In this document: positions 20,876 to 31,813 of the stretch, in pieces
How positions within the stretch are numbered: position 1 is the first letter of the stretch
Layout: each line of letters starts with the position of its first letter
From: Triangularia verruculosa
Lineage: Eukaryota > Ascomycota > Sordariomycetes > Sordariales > Podosporaceae
Reading direction: 5' to 3'
Length of the DNA: 64,000 nucleotides
Assembly: GCA_033296885.1 (NCBI GenBank)
Contig: MU863965.1
Span: forward strand, 91,594 to 155,593
The notes under the pieces: generated by a model
What the model saw: the letters and a program-made list of their open reading frames with translations, nothing else
The model's database searches: none
What the model was told of the DNA's origin: nothing
Made by a program: the position numbers and the translations under genes

Positions 20876-23800
20876 ATGACTCGAGACACCATGCGGCCAG
20901 CGGCCGGAAGCAGCCAGAGCTACACCAACGCCGATGACCTCGACATCTTGGCCGGGCTCTGGGAGGAGGCGCCCTTTGCGAGGCTGCCATGCGATGCGCC
21001 CACTGAGCTGAAGGACCTACTGGAGGACATCGACAACCCGAAGCGCGTCTATGCCATTCACAAGGCAAGTCGGAGACACAACTTTCAGCAAGTCGTTCAA
21101 AGGTATGTCATGAAAGTCTCTTGGACCTAGATTTTCTTGGCTGACGAATGTTGTTGCGGCCCAGGTATGTCGTCCAGCTTCGCGAAGGTTGCGGTGTCGA
21201 ACACTGCGTTACACCCACATGCTTCGCCTGTCGAAAGAGAGCCGCTGGCCAGGCCCCTATCAAACGATACAATACAACGAGTGCTAGAACACTGGCAACC
21301 TACCTGGCCAGCCAAGATAACCCTGAGAATGGGCTGTGTCCGAACCTGCGAACTCCGAAGGCCCCGCCGGCTGCGCTCGGCTCGCTCGTGTTTGTGCCCA
21401 AGCAGCGGTTGCACAACGATCGTGCTCCGGTAGCATCCCCGAAGTCACAAGTCAATAATTCTCGCCCAGTATCACCAAGGACGAATGGACGGCCCGTTGC
21501 GAGTGCGAGGGAGAGAGGCAGGTCGACGAATTCTCTGAGAGATACGGACAGTCCAAAACCCAAACGGCAACCAGGATTCGAAGCGGTGGAGGAACCAGTG
21601 AGCAAGGACCACCGATCGTTTGCGGCCAACGTTTTTGGCACTGTAGCTTTCAAGATGCTCGAATGGCTTACGCCGGCTGCGCTGGAGGACATGTCCCGGA
21701 GGACAAAAGCTTTCCAAGAGGAACTTAGCCCAGACCGTCGGGACCCGGAACCAGCCAAGGTAGAAGCTAATCGCCATAAGGGGGAGGAGCCACGCACCAG
21801 GGCGGCGTCGGTCCAGCCCAACGGCACGTTGGCTAACGGTCGACTGCTACCGAAAAACAAGCCATCCGGGAAGGACCAAGACCCCAAAGATGATCATCAC
21901 TCCCGCGATCCACCGCCAGTTTCCCGCTCGACACACCCCCGCCGCAACTCCAATGCCAAGTTGAGGACAGCGAATCCCCCGGTGCCCAAACGTCAGCTTT
22001 CTATCGACCCTTATACACAGGACCCTCTGGTCGATGATCCCTACCCTGGGCTACTCAGATCGCCACGCGGAAATGCTGGTTCCGCAGATAGAGGACCGCG
22101 AGGGCCAAAACCGACAGGGTCGGCGCTCTCCAGACCAATATCGCAGCTCTCTTCAGCTGGCTACTTTGATCATGTTGCGTTGGAAAAAATGCCACCACCG
22201 AAAGCTCTAGACCTGAAGAATTACTTGGGAAGAAATCAGCTAGACGGGACGAGGACTTCTGATACAAGCGGTCCAAGGCAACTCGGCGTGCCATCAGGAA
22301 GCTCTTCTGACAGGTCATGCAGCAGCGGATCAGCAGAGGTTGTCCATCCAGAGCCCGAATCTGACGAAGAAAGTGTTTTACCACAAACATTATCTACTTT
22401 GAATGCAGATGTTGTGGACTTCATCTGCGATGTCATGCAAGACGACGGCACGGCAGAGAAACACATGCTGGAGCCATTATCCATCACCAGATTTCACAAC
22501 GGACACCGTGGGCGCAGCAAGGTACTGAAGCGCAAGAAGCTTGCGTCGGGGTGTCCAAACTTCACGCTTGAGTGGAAGCTGTTCATCGAGCAAACCCTCT
22601 TCAACATTCTCAGCGATCCACGACTAGTAGTCCAGTCGTTTACGAAACAAGGGCAACTCTATGATTCACATACGCTATGGTACTGCATGCTCAGAATGAC
22701 TCGGGTTGCTCCAAGCCTGGTCTTCCACAGCCTATGGATGGCGGCAGGCAGCCTGTTTGCCCCTCCAGAGTCACTATTGGCACCCCGTTCGCCAACAGCA
22801 AAGCTATTCAGAGATAAGGAGTCGTTATCAAACGCAGAAGCAGGTCGTCTAATGTCGATTTGCCTCCATGCCCTGATCGCTACTGCGCCCTTGATAACCC
22901 CTGACCCCTCTGACCCAGAAAAAGCTACCCAACAGCTGTATGACATGTCGAGGATACGGTCACACGGCCTAAGTTTAGCTCAAAGTGGTGCCGTTGCTAA
23001 CCAACCAGCTGACCTCTGTCTTCAGTATGAGGACGCCTTTACTGATGACTTGGCGCTGAGGTTAGCCAGGCGGTTGTTTACCGCCATCAACACAAGGCGC
23101 TGTTTCGATGTCCTCTGTGAACAGAACAAAGCGCTGGACGGTGACGAAAAGGCAGCAGAAACAGATGTCTTGGCCCCCCTTTTCTCCCAACTGAACTTCC
23201 TCCATGCCGATGCAGTGTATTATGTCTTGGACTTTTCTTTCAATGAGCGGGCTTTGCATGAGACTCGGGTGCCAATTCTCTTGCTGGACTGGGCGAGGGC
23301 TGTTATGTTGAATGACTGGAATGGCTCCCCTGTGATTAAGGGGGATGGATCGTTTGGCGGGGCCCTGGCCCTGATGCAGGCTATGTGTGAGTGCCCTTGG
23401 TGACGAGTCGTGACCTGACAGGATACTAACCAGACTGCAGATAATAAACGGCATGAGCTCCTGTTGGGCGATGCTCAGTTCCGCTCCGAGTACTTTGCCG
23501 AGAGGCTCGACACAGTCCAGATGCCGATCGCGTGGTTGTCCCATCTCTCAACTAGGCAAAAGGTCCACCTTCTTGACTACCCCTTCATTTTCAACCCTTC
23601 CACTCTGGTAACATATTTCCGATCCATCAACTTCTCGCGGATGAGCCGATCTTACGAGGAGTCGACATCATTGCAAGACAGGATCGACGTGATCGCTTCA
23701 CGTTCTAGTTTAACGCGGCACCATAAGGAGGTGCTGACGGAGCGATTGCGCGCGGCGGCTACGAAATACTTGGTTCTGGATATCCGTAGAGAGGCAGTTA

Positions 23801-24981
23801 TAGAGGACGCCTTTAACCAGTTGTGGAGAAGGGAAGAGAGAGAGCTGCTGAGGCCGCTCAAGGTTCGCCTGGGAGAGTCCACTGGTGAGGAAGGGTTTGA
23901 TCTGGGAGGTGTTCAGCAAGAGTTCTTCCGCTTGGCGCTTGCCGAGGCATTGAACCCAGACTATGGCGCCTTTACCGTTGATGAGAGAAGCCGGATGACC
24001 TGGTTTGTTCCAGGGTCCTTGGAGGATGAGTGGAAGTTTGAGCTCATCGGGCTGCTTGTCTCGCTTGCTGTCTACAACGGGTTGACATTGCCTGTCACCT
24101 TCCCCAAGGCTCTCTACCGCAAGCTGCTTGACAAGCCAGTCGACAAACTTGGCCACATCGCCGACGGCTGGCCAGACATTGCGAGCTCGCTCACAGAAAT
24201 CGAACAATGGGACGACAGCGGCCCCAAGGGAAAGCTCGAGGACCTCTGCATCACCTACGACTTTTCCACTTCCGCCTTCGGCCAGCACGTCATCAGAGAA
24301 ATGAAGCCCTCAGCCTCGGGCGAGGGCGACAACAGCGACTGGGACCGCAGTCCTTCAGAGGAGTGGCCCCAATTCTCCAAAACCGCCGCCCACGCTTCTT
24401 ACTATCCTGCTCCGCATGAGGACAACCCAGAGGAAGAATCCAAACCAGTCACCATCCACAACCGGGACGAGTACATTTCGGATTACATCCGCTACCTCAC
24501 CACGGTCTCTGTTCGCCCCCAATACGAAGCCTTTGCCCGCGGCTTCCGCACCTGCCTGCAGCCGAAATCTTTGTCACTGCTCACCCCTTCCCTGCTACAG
24601 TCGCTGGTAGAAGGCGTGCAGGAGATCGACATATCGGAGCTGAAGCGATACGCAAAGTACACGGGGTATGACGAACATCATCGGACGATTAGGGACTTTT
24701 GGTCGATTGTGAAGAGGTATGACGAGGACATGAAGAGGAAGCTGCTGGAGTTTGTGACGGCGAGCGATAGGGTTCCGGTGGGGGGGATGAAGTATGTCGT
24801 TTTCAACATTCAGAAGAACGGGGTGGAGAATGACGAGGTGGGGGGAGGGAATAGGGGGAGGTTGCCGACGAGTTATACGTGTTATAGTACGCTTTTGTTG
24901 CCAGAGTACAAGGATAAGGAGACTTTGAGGGAGAGGTTGGGGATGGCGCTGGAGAATGCGAGGGGGTTTGGGTTTGCGTGA
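20876..24981 (+). CDS. HECT-type E3 ubiquitin ligase with N-terminal AZUL-like zinc finger (Hul4/E6AP-like)
   Basis: Exons 20876-21102, 21165-23386 and 23441-24981 give 1329 aa. The introns are 62 and 54 nt, with GTATGT...CAG and GTGAGT...CAG signals and a TACTAAC branch site in the second. The N-terminus across the first junction has a Cys-rich block (QLREGCGVEHC, CFACRKR, then GLCPNL) with the spacing of the AZUL zinc finger of UBE3A. A long disordered Ser/Pro/Arg-rich linker follows (about residues 140-450), then helical regions and a C-terminal HECT domain (GVQQEFFRLAL, then SYTCYSTLLLPEY). The catalytic Cys is codon 24880-24882, residue 1297, 33 residues from the end, as expected for the thioester cysteine. 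It accepts ubiquitin from an E2 and passes it to substrates. The 3' end lies 40 bp before a homopolymer run and assembly gap. Confidence 0.93.
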
Positions 24982-25021
24982 GAGGGGTGACCGTGTGGGA
25001 AGGGTGAGGGGTGAGGGAGAT

Positions 25022-25263
25022 GGGGGGGGGGGGGGGGGGGGGGGGGGCGGGGTAACGGGGGGTGGGGTGGTGGGTAGGGGGGTTAAAACGTAGCGAAACA
25101 ATAAAATTTTAAAAAACCAAATGCCCAGGGCATGAAGTAANNNNNNNNNNCCCCCCCCCCCCCCCCCCCCCGCGGTGTAAGAGAGGGAGGGGGTGTGAGA
25201 AGGGGGGTTATATCGTAGCGGAAGCATTCATTTGTCAAAGAGCTCATGGCGATGGCATGAAGG
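25022..25263. repeat. homopolymer tracts flanking an assembly gap, with duplicated flanks
   Basis: A run of 26 G (25022-25047) is followed by G-rich sequence and a short AT-rich piece. A 10-base N gap (25141-25150) and a run of 21 C (25151-25171) come next. The sequence after the C run resembles, with many mismatches, the sequence after the G run: both contain ggggggtta, then CGTAGCG, then ggcatgaag at matching spacing. This looks like one locus represented twice, the left copy being poor-quality sequence read through a G/C homopolymer. Confidence 0.8.
25141..25150. other. assembly gap (10 N)
   Basis: Ten undetermined bases. The fixed length of ten suggests a placeholder of unknown true size. 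Confidence 0.99.
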
Positions 25264-25500
25264 TAAAAGCGTTGGTAGTTATTTTAGTCAACTTTATTCG
25301 TTCACTTCGTACGGCTGGTGATCACCTTCAGTATGCTGCAGCTCTTATGGAGTCCGGTGTTGCAGACGTCAGAGACAATTGCCGGAGGAGACCATGGGAC
25401 ACTGAACACAGCCAACAGTTGTTCATAGCGTTTATTACAATGCTCTCAATATTGTAGGTGTCTTTCAGCGTGTCTAACCTTTTATATGTACCTCGCCCGC

Positions 25501-27406
25501 TTAAAAGTCATCCTCCCCTGAGCCCGAGATGATAACGTTGTTCACCTTGAGCACCATGCGGCACAGTTGTGTCGCCAACATAAGCTGTTGCTTCTTTCCA
25601 ATCAACGGGTCGATAACAAACGCCTCCTTCATGTTGTTGGACCCGCGGCCCATGCAGTCTACTCCGAGACGGCCACGACCAGCTGGGTCCTTGACTTGTT
25701 GGGACTTGACTTCGGCAAGGGTGGCGATGGGGCTGAGACCGCTGTTCTCGGCGAGGGCCATGGGGATGGCATCGAGAGCCTCAGCGAAGGCGCGCATGGC
25801 GTATTGCTCGAGGCCAGGGGTCTTGACGGCCTCGTCTTCAACAGCCAAGGAGCAGGCGATTTCGGCGGAACCACCACCATAGACAACACGGTTATCACGA
25901 ACAAGATTTCTTACGACGCAGAGAGCATCGTGGAGAGAGCGCTTGGCCTCGTCGATGATCTGGGAGAACTGTTAGCTAAGGGTTATAGTGAGGTTTTCCA
26001 AGAAACTCACCATCTTGTTGCTGCCCCTGACAAAGACCGTGACAGCCCGCGTGTTGGCACACTCCTCGATTACAAGCATCTTTTCTCTGGTTGTGCCAAA
26101 GGTCATTTCTCTGACGACACCGGCAGTTCCAAGCTTCTCTGGCTTGAGGTCCTCGAATCTGGGGACAATACGGCCGTTTGTCGCAATCGCAATCAACTCG
26201 ATCTCTGGGCCACCAACCCATCTTACGGCTGGTAGCTCGTTCTGAAGGAGAAGATGGTTGGCCTCATCGTCGAAACCCCACTGGCAAATGGCCAGGTTGG
26301 CGCCGGCGTCCTTTATTTGTTGAATCATCTCAATGAACTTCTCGCGCTCGTAGTTCTGCAACTTCTTGAACTCCTCCACGCTGCTGATCTCCAACTTGTG
26401 CTTGGTCTTTGGCTTGGGGGGCTCGAACGCACATGTCAAAATGGCGATCTTGGCGTCCCGAACCTCGGAGGGCATCTGGGGATGTGAGAAGTCCTTGTCG
26501 ACGATGACACCTTTGACGAGAAGTGTATCCTCGAGGGCACCGCCGACCTTGCCGTCCATCTTGATCAACTCGAAGTCAACATCCTTGCGCTCCAGATCCG
26601 CCACAGACAGGACGGCATCGACAGCAATCTTGGCAAACTGGTCATGAGCCTTGGACACAATCTTGCTGCCCAAACTTGTCCTCGCAACCTTGATCAGGTT
26701 CTCTGTGTTCTCCTTGTCGAAATCGATAACGTCGGAGATTCTGTCGAGCTCTGCTACAGCGATATCGCAGGCTTGGTCGTAACCGTCGGCGATACGGATG
26801 GGGTGGATACCCTTGTCGATGAGCTCGGCGGCCTGCTCGAGGAGAGCGCCGGCGAGGACAACCACACCAGTGGTGCCGTCGCCGATTTCGTCGTCTTGAG
26901 ATTTGGAAAGCTCCACCAGCAGCTTAGCTACGTGGTTGGTAATCTCCATCTGTTGCAAGATGGTAGCGCCATCGTTTGTTACTGTGATGTCGCCGTCAGG
27001 GGAGATGAGGATCTTGTCGAGACCGCGGGGACCTAACGAGGTCTTGACGATGTTCGCAACGGTGCGGGCAGCGAGGATGTGGGACTTGACGGCTTCGTTG
27101 CCATACTGGCGCTTCTTCTTGCCCTGGCTGAAAAGGGGTATTAGCGGGGCAACGTGGGGGAGGGCATGTTTGACTCGAGAAGATGAAGGGCGGTACTAAC
27201 TCTCTGACTACAATAAAAGGCCGTCCCTGCTCATCCTTCATCACCGCCGCTGTGGTATGCATCCGTCAGTAACGTGGTGACCGTGCCAGGGGCGGTGCCG
27301 TCGCATACCGTTCGATAAGTCCAAATCTGTTGGCCGGGCAGTTAGCAAGCTGGGATCTGTTTAGAAATAAAGCAGTAGGGAGGTTCCTAAACGTACTCAT
27401 CGCCAT
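25501..27406 (-). CDS. cct5: T-complex protein 1 epsilon subunit (CCT5)
   Basis: Five exons: 27406-27397 (10 nt), 27326-27309 (18 nt), 27249-27201 (49 nt), 27127-26011 and 25959-25501. They total 1653 nt, 550 aa, with the frame kept across every junction. The protein starts MAMNLDLSNAAVMKDEQGRP, which matches the conserved CCT5 N-terminus only when the two tiny exons are included. It is one of eight subunits of the cytosolic chaperonin that folds actin and tubulin. Group II chaperonin signatures are present: NDGATIL, DDEIGDGTTGVVVLAGALLE, and GRGRLGVDCMGRGSNNM near the C-terminus, ending SGSGEDDF. The epsilon assignment rests on the MEITNHVAKLL region and the KDVDFELIKMDGK stretch. It is head-to-head with HBS1 over a 684 bp spacer that probably carries both promoters. 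Confidence 0.95.
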
Positions 27407-28090
27407 CTTGACAGACTGTTTGTTCGTCTCGTTTGGGAAGATGCGCCAAGGTAAAGGTCGTGGTGGTGCTGGCTTCCGAGACGGGTTTCCAGAGGTTGGT
27501 CAATAAACAGGGCTCCTGGGCTTGCTCCTCCACCGCTAGGCAGCTTTCGCTATCGCCAGAGCTCCGATGCAATCTCAAAAAATTGACCTTCCCAGCTGGC
27601 GGCCCACGGCAGAATCTAAGTCCGACTCAGCCCTGTGGTTGGCTGCCAACGGGCCGCCCCACAAGAGCCCCGCGGTTGAAGTCCTCACCGCCTTTGGTCT
27701 GATGGAGTCACAGTTCCCGGGATGGTGGGGCTAACCTGGCAAAACGACAAGACAACCCCGCCAACGACATCACTGTCAGACAAGCAGATCCATTCATTCA
27801 AGCAAGTTTACAGTCTCTTTTCACAAGGACCCAAGCTATCCTTCAACTTGAAGCTTATTCGCTCCGGCATCTTCAGTTTGGCTTTTCGTCAATTTAAAGT
27901 TGCAGACACGGTCTTTTGAGTTTCGAACACGCCACTGCCTTGCTATTAATCGAAGATACCATCCTGGTCTTCTTCACAACTTCATCACACCACATTTTGA
28001 ACCAAGATTTCGCCGGTTCCTTAGTTCACCAAAGGCCGTTACCTTTTTCCCACAATACACCCGGCACACTACGCAACTCTTATCGACAAT
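27407..28090. promoter_or_regulatory. divergent promoter region between cct5 and HBS1
   Basis: 684 bp separate two divergent start codons. I see no coding frame with recognisable content and no clear TATA box. The part nearest HBS1 is pyrimidine/CA-rich, as is usual for fungal 5' leaders. Shared regulation of the two genes is only an inference. Confidence 0.45.
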
Positions 28091-30594
28091 ATGTCACGTC
28101 ACAGAGCTGTCCGCAACCTGGACTATGACGAGGTGATGGATGAGTTCGAGGAGAATCTGGAGGAGGAGGAGGAGAACCGACTTCTAATGGAACAAGGCGT
28201 AGCTGATGTCCGCACTGCACTCGGGACGGAGGCTTCCAAGGTCACCAAGGCGCAAATCGAAGAGGCCCTTTGGCACTACTATTATGACGTCGACAAATCA
28301 GTCACATATCTCACCAGCAAATTCATCAACCCCTCAAAACCAAAGGCGCCCAAGCCCGCCACTCAGAAGCCCACTGGTAAGTTCACAATTCCTGCACCGG
28401 CCACGCTTTCCCCCGAGTTTCGATACTCGTCACTCTGGGCTGAGGACAACCGAGACGGACTGGACGACCGAGTTTCATCACAGACGGGATTTCAACAAGA
28501 CCATGCGGGCTTCTGGGTGCCGGGATCCTCGCTTTCCTACCCCCCACCCCCAGTATCCCTGTCGACCATCTTTCATGACATGCCCTGGGGCAACATTCCC
28601 AAAGACAGGGAAAGTGTCTTGATTCCACCAGTGGTACCGCGATCACAGCGTGGCCTTCTTGGAGGTTCGGGAGCGCCTCCAAAGATGACCAAGCTCCAGG
28701 CATTGGCTGCAGCAAGGAAGAAGAAGGCCCAGGAGATGCCATCAGAAAAAGAGGTGGAACAAACTTGGACTCAAATGATAGATCTCTCTATCAGCAGCAG
28801 TTCAGCACAGAAGGAGAACACGCCCCTGTCAGGAGCGTTTAGCAAACGCCTCAAGACATCCTCGTCAACTGCTCATGGACGCATACCCATCATTCTTACC
28901 GAGCCGAGATCAGAATCTGAGCAGCAGAGCGTCGAGACTCCCGCAAATGAGTTGGAAGCCGTCATCGAACCAATTCAACGCCCTCCTGTCAAGAAAGCTC
29001 AACCCTCAGCCTTTGCCCAGACACTTTTTGGCAGCCGTACTTCTACCTTCACCATCCAAGAAGATGTGGTCACGTTCCGGCTCGCGCCGTCCGTCCTCGA
29101 AGTTTTTTCGAAGCCCAGTCCGGATGACATCGTCCTCGCGGCTCAAGCGAAAGGTTCGCTTTCGAGTAAAGGCAGAAGCTAACACTGATGCTGATAGTTG
29201 ACACAGCCGGAAAGAAGTCCCCAGCCGGTCAAGCCAAGAAATCAAAATCAAGTACTACCACTTCGGTTGCCAGTTCAGTTGCCGATCTCAAGATCGACGA
29301 TACCCCTCTCCCCAAGAGTCGGAACCTCAATGTTCTCTCCGAGTTTGAGAAGAGTATCAAGAAGAAGAATGCCAGTTTCGTTGTGGTTGGCCATGTCGAT
29401 GCTGGCAAGAGCACCATGATGGGGAGGCTACTGCTTGACCTCAATATGGTGGACCAGCGGACAGTCGACAAGCTTCGAAAAGAAGCCCATATGATAGGAA
29501 AGCCCTCATTTGCGCTTGCCTGGGTTTTGGATCAAAGGACAGAGGAACGGAGCCGCGGGGTAACCATCGATATCGCCACCAACCGCTTCGAGACGGAAAC
29601 GACAGCTTTCACCATTCTTGATGCTCCAGGTCACAGAGACTTCATCCCAAACATGATTGCCGGAGCCAGCCAAGCTGATTTCGCCGTTCTTGTGGTCGAC
29701 GCCAGCACCGGTGCTTTTGAGTCTGGACTGAAGGGCCAGACCAAGGAACACTCTCTACTGATTCGAAGCATGGGAGTATCACGCGTCATTGTAGCTGTCA
29801 ACAAGCTCGACATGGTCGATTGGTCGCAGGAAAGATTCGACGAGATCAAGGACCAGGTATCTGGCTTTTTGTCTGCAACCGGCTTCCAGAAGAGGAATAT
29901 CGCTTTCGTCCCAGTATCCGGTCTCCACGGCGACAATATGGTCAAAAGATCTGAGAACCCTGCCGTGTCGTGGTACACTGGCCCCACCTTGATCGAAGAG
30001 CTTGAACTTTCAGAGCCAAGTGCCAGGGCGATGGAAAAGCCCCTCAGAATAAATATCTCGGAGGTCTTCCGCACACAGCAGAGCCAGGTCACAGTCTCGG
30101 GCCGGGTTGATGCTGGGTCTCTACAAATGGGTGACGCCGTTCTGGTCCAGCCGGCCACAGAAAAGGCCTTCATCAAGTCAATTCTGGTGGATGATGCTCC
30201 GGCCGAGTGGGCGGTGGCGGGTCAGAGCGTGGTGCTACATCTGAGCCACATTGACCCCATGCACGTCAGATCCGGCGACATCATCTGCGACCCCAGCAAG
30301 CCAATCCCCAAGGAGAAGACATTCGCCTTGAAGGCGCTGGCTTTTGACTTTTTGATGCCGATGCAGGTGGACGTTCACCGAGGACGGTTGCACGCCGCAG
30401 GGAAGATCACGGCGATGCCCGCACTGCTGGACAAGGTCACGGGCTCGGTGACGAAGAAGAATCCCAGGTTGGTGAAGCCGGGACAAGTTGCGAGGGTGAG
30501 GGTGGAGTTGGATGAGCAGGTTCCGTTGGAGGCTGGGCAGAGGGTGGTTCTGAGAAGTGGGGGAGAGACTATTGCGGCTGGCTTGTTGGAGTGA
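28091..30594 (+). CDS. HBS1: Hbs1-like translational GTPase (ribosome rescue, eEF1A/eRF3 family)
   Basis: Exons 28091-29153 and 29198-30594 (819 aa) if the 44-nt intron GTTCGC...TAG with a GCTAAC branch site is used; a stop at 29180 shows that something must be removed there. Hbs1 pairs with Dom34/Pelota to split stalled ribosomes in no-go and non-stop decay. The N-terminus has the family's small HBS1 domain (NLDYDEVMDEFEENLEEEEE, then IEEALWHYYYDVDKSV). A low-complexity linker follows, then the GTPase: G1 GHVDAGKS, switch region RSRGVTIDIA, G3 DAPGHRDF, G4 NKLDMVDW and G5 SGLHGDN. Beta-barrel domains II and III come last, ending in a conserved region near VARVRVELDEQVPLE. The donor site is unusual, so the exact junction is less certain than the gene. 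Confidence 0.93.
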
Positions 30595-31813
30595 TAATCA
30601 TCATAGTATCGATGGAGGGGTTCTTATTAGAAGGCTCGATACATCACGAGAACGTCATGCTAGATATCGCGAAGAGATTCTTGATAGGAAGAGGAAGAAG
30701 TGAAAACAGCAAAGTTGTTCAGCGATATAGACTCAGCAATGCAGCTTGATGCCATTTGTCAATGCCTGTAACCTGTCCTGGGAGAGGAGATGTCGTTGGA
30801 ATTGGCATGTCGCCTCATCAATCAATTCAGCTTGGTAGTGCCAAGATGTCCCCACTTGTATCAGCACCAAAAGCGGGAAGCGGACAGCCGCAAGCCGCAA
30901 CTTTGGAAAAGGCCACTCTGGCACTTGAGCAGGCAGGGGTCGGTGCCGACTGGTGGCCCGTGGGCTGCCATTATGTGGGGTGTCGAGACGCCAATGAACA
31001 GCTTGCAGTTCCATGTTTCAAGGTTCTGGTGGGCGGACAGAATCGTGTAGAAGCTTCAGTTGGACGCTGAGAGCATGCCGTGTCAGGGCAACATTTGGGT
31101 GGAGGGAAAGGCAGAGGCAAACAGGTTCAGGACAGTCTGAGACAAGATCTAGAACAAGCTAGCGGATTGGATGATCTGGCAAGTGGTGATCGTACTGATG
31201 AGAGCCCGGTCGATTATTGGATAGCTGGCCTTCGACTTCGAGGTTACAGGCGGCGCATTGAGAAGCTCCAGGGCGCTCCAGGTGCAGTTGAATGGATGGC
31301 AAGATACTAGTGTAGAACAGTCAAGAGGCTCAAGTACCAGTGACTGGGAGCAAGAGGTCAATCTGCGGGGTAATCGGTGGGAGGAGCTCAAGGCTGCAAG
31401 TCACCGATACTTTTGCTCCCAAGGTTGTGTGGCGGGGCAAACCGACCAAGTGAATCGATTGGCAGGCCCTGCAAGGCCCGGAAGGTGGGCGCGGGCTGCT
31501 GGCGGCCAGTGCTAAAGTGTGAGGTGGCTAGAGCCCAGAATAAGGACAGATGTCCCATTCACCACCAAAAATTTAAAGAATACAAGTCAGCTTCTGCTCT
31601 CGTCCTTTTTCCTTTTCCTCTCCCCAATCCCAACGATTGATCCACCACTCCGGTACATCATCGTCCTCTCTTGCCTGGTCAACTGGTAGGATTGGTATTT
31701 GACGACAAGCCCACAGTTGGCATTCCTTTTTTTATACTCTTTGTCGACTCCTGCTAGCAGGAAAACAAGAGTCTTTTTTCTTCCTTTTCACACACACACA
31801 CACAGCCTTCGGC
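30595..31813. promoter_or_regulatory. promoter and leader region of the BiP gene
   Basis: 1.2 kb without a supported gene. The end nearest the ATG is a CT-rich leader with a (CA)n run at about 31791-31804. I looked for an unfolded-protein-response element and saw only weak partial matches, so none is claimed. Confidence 0.45.
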
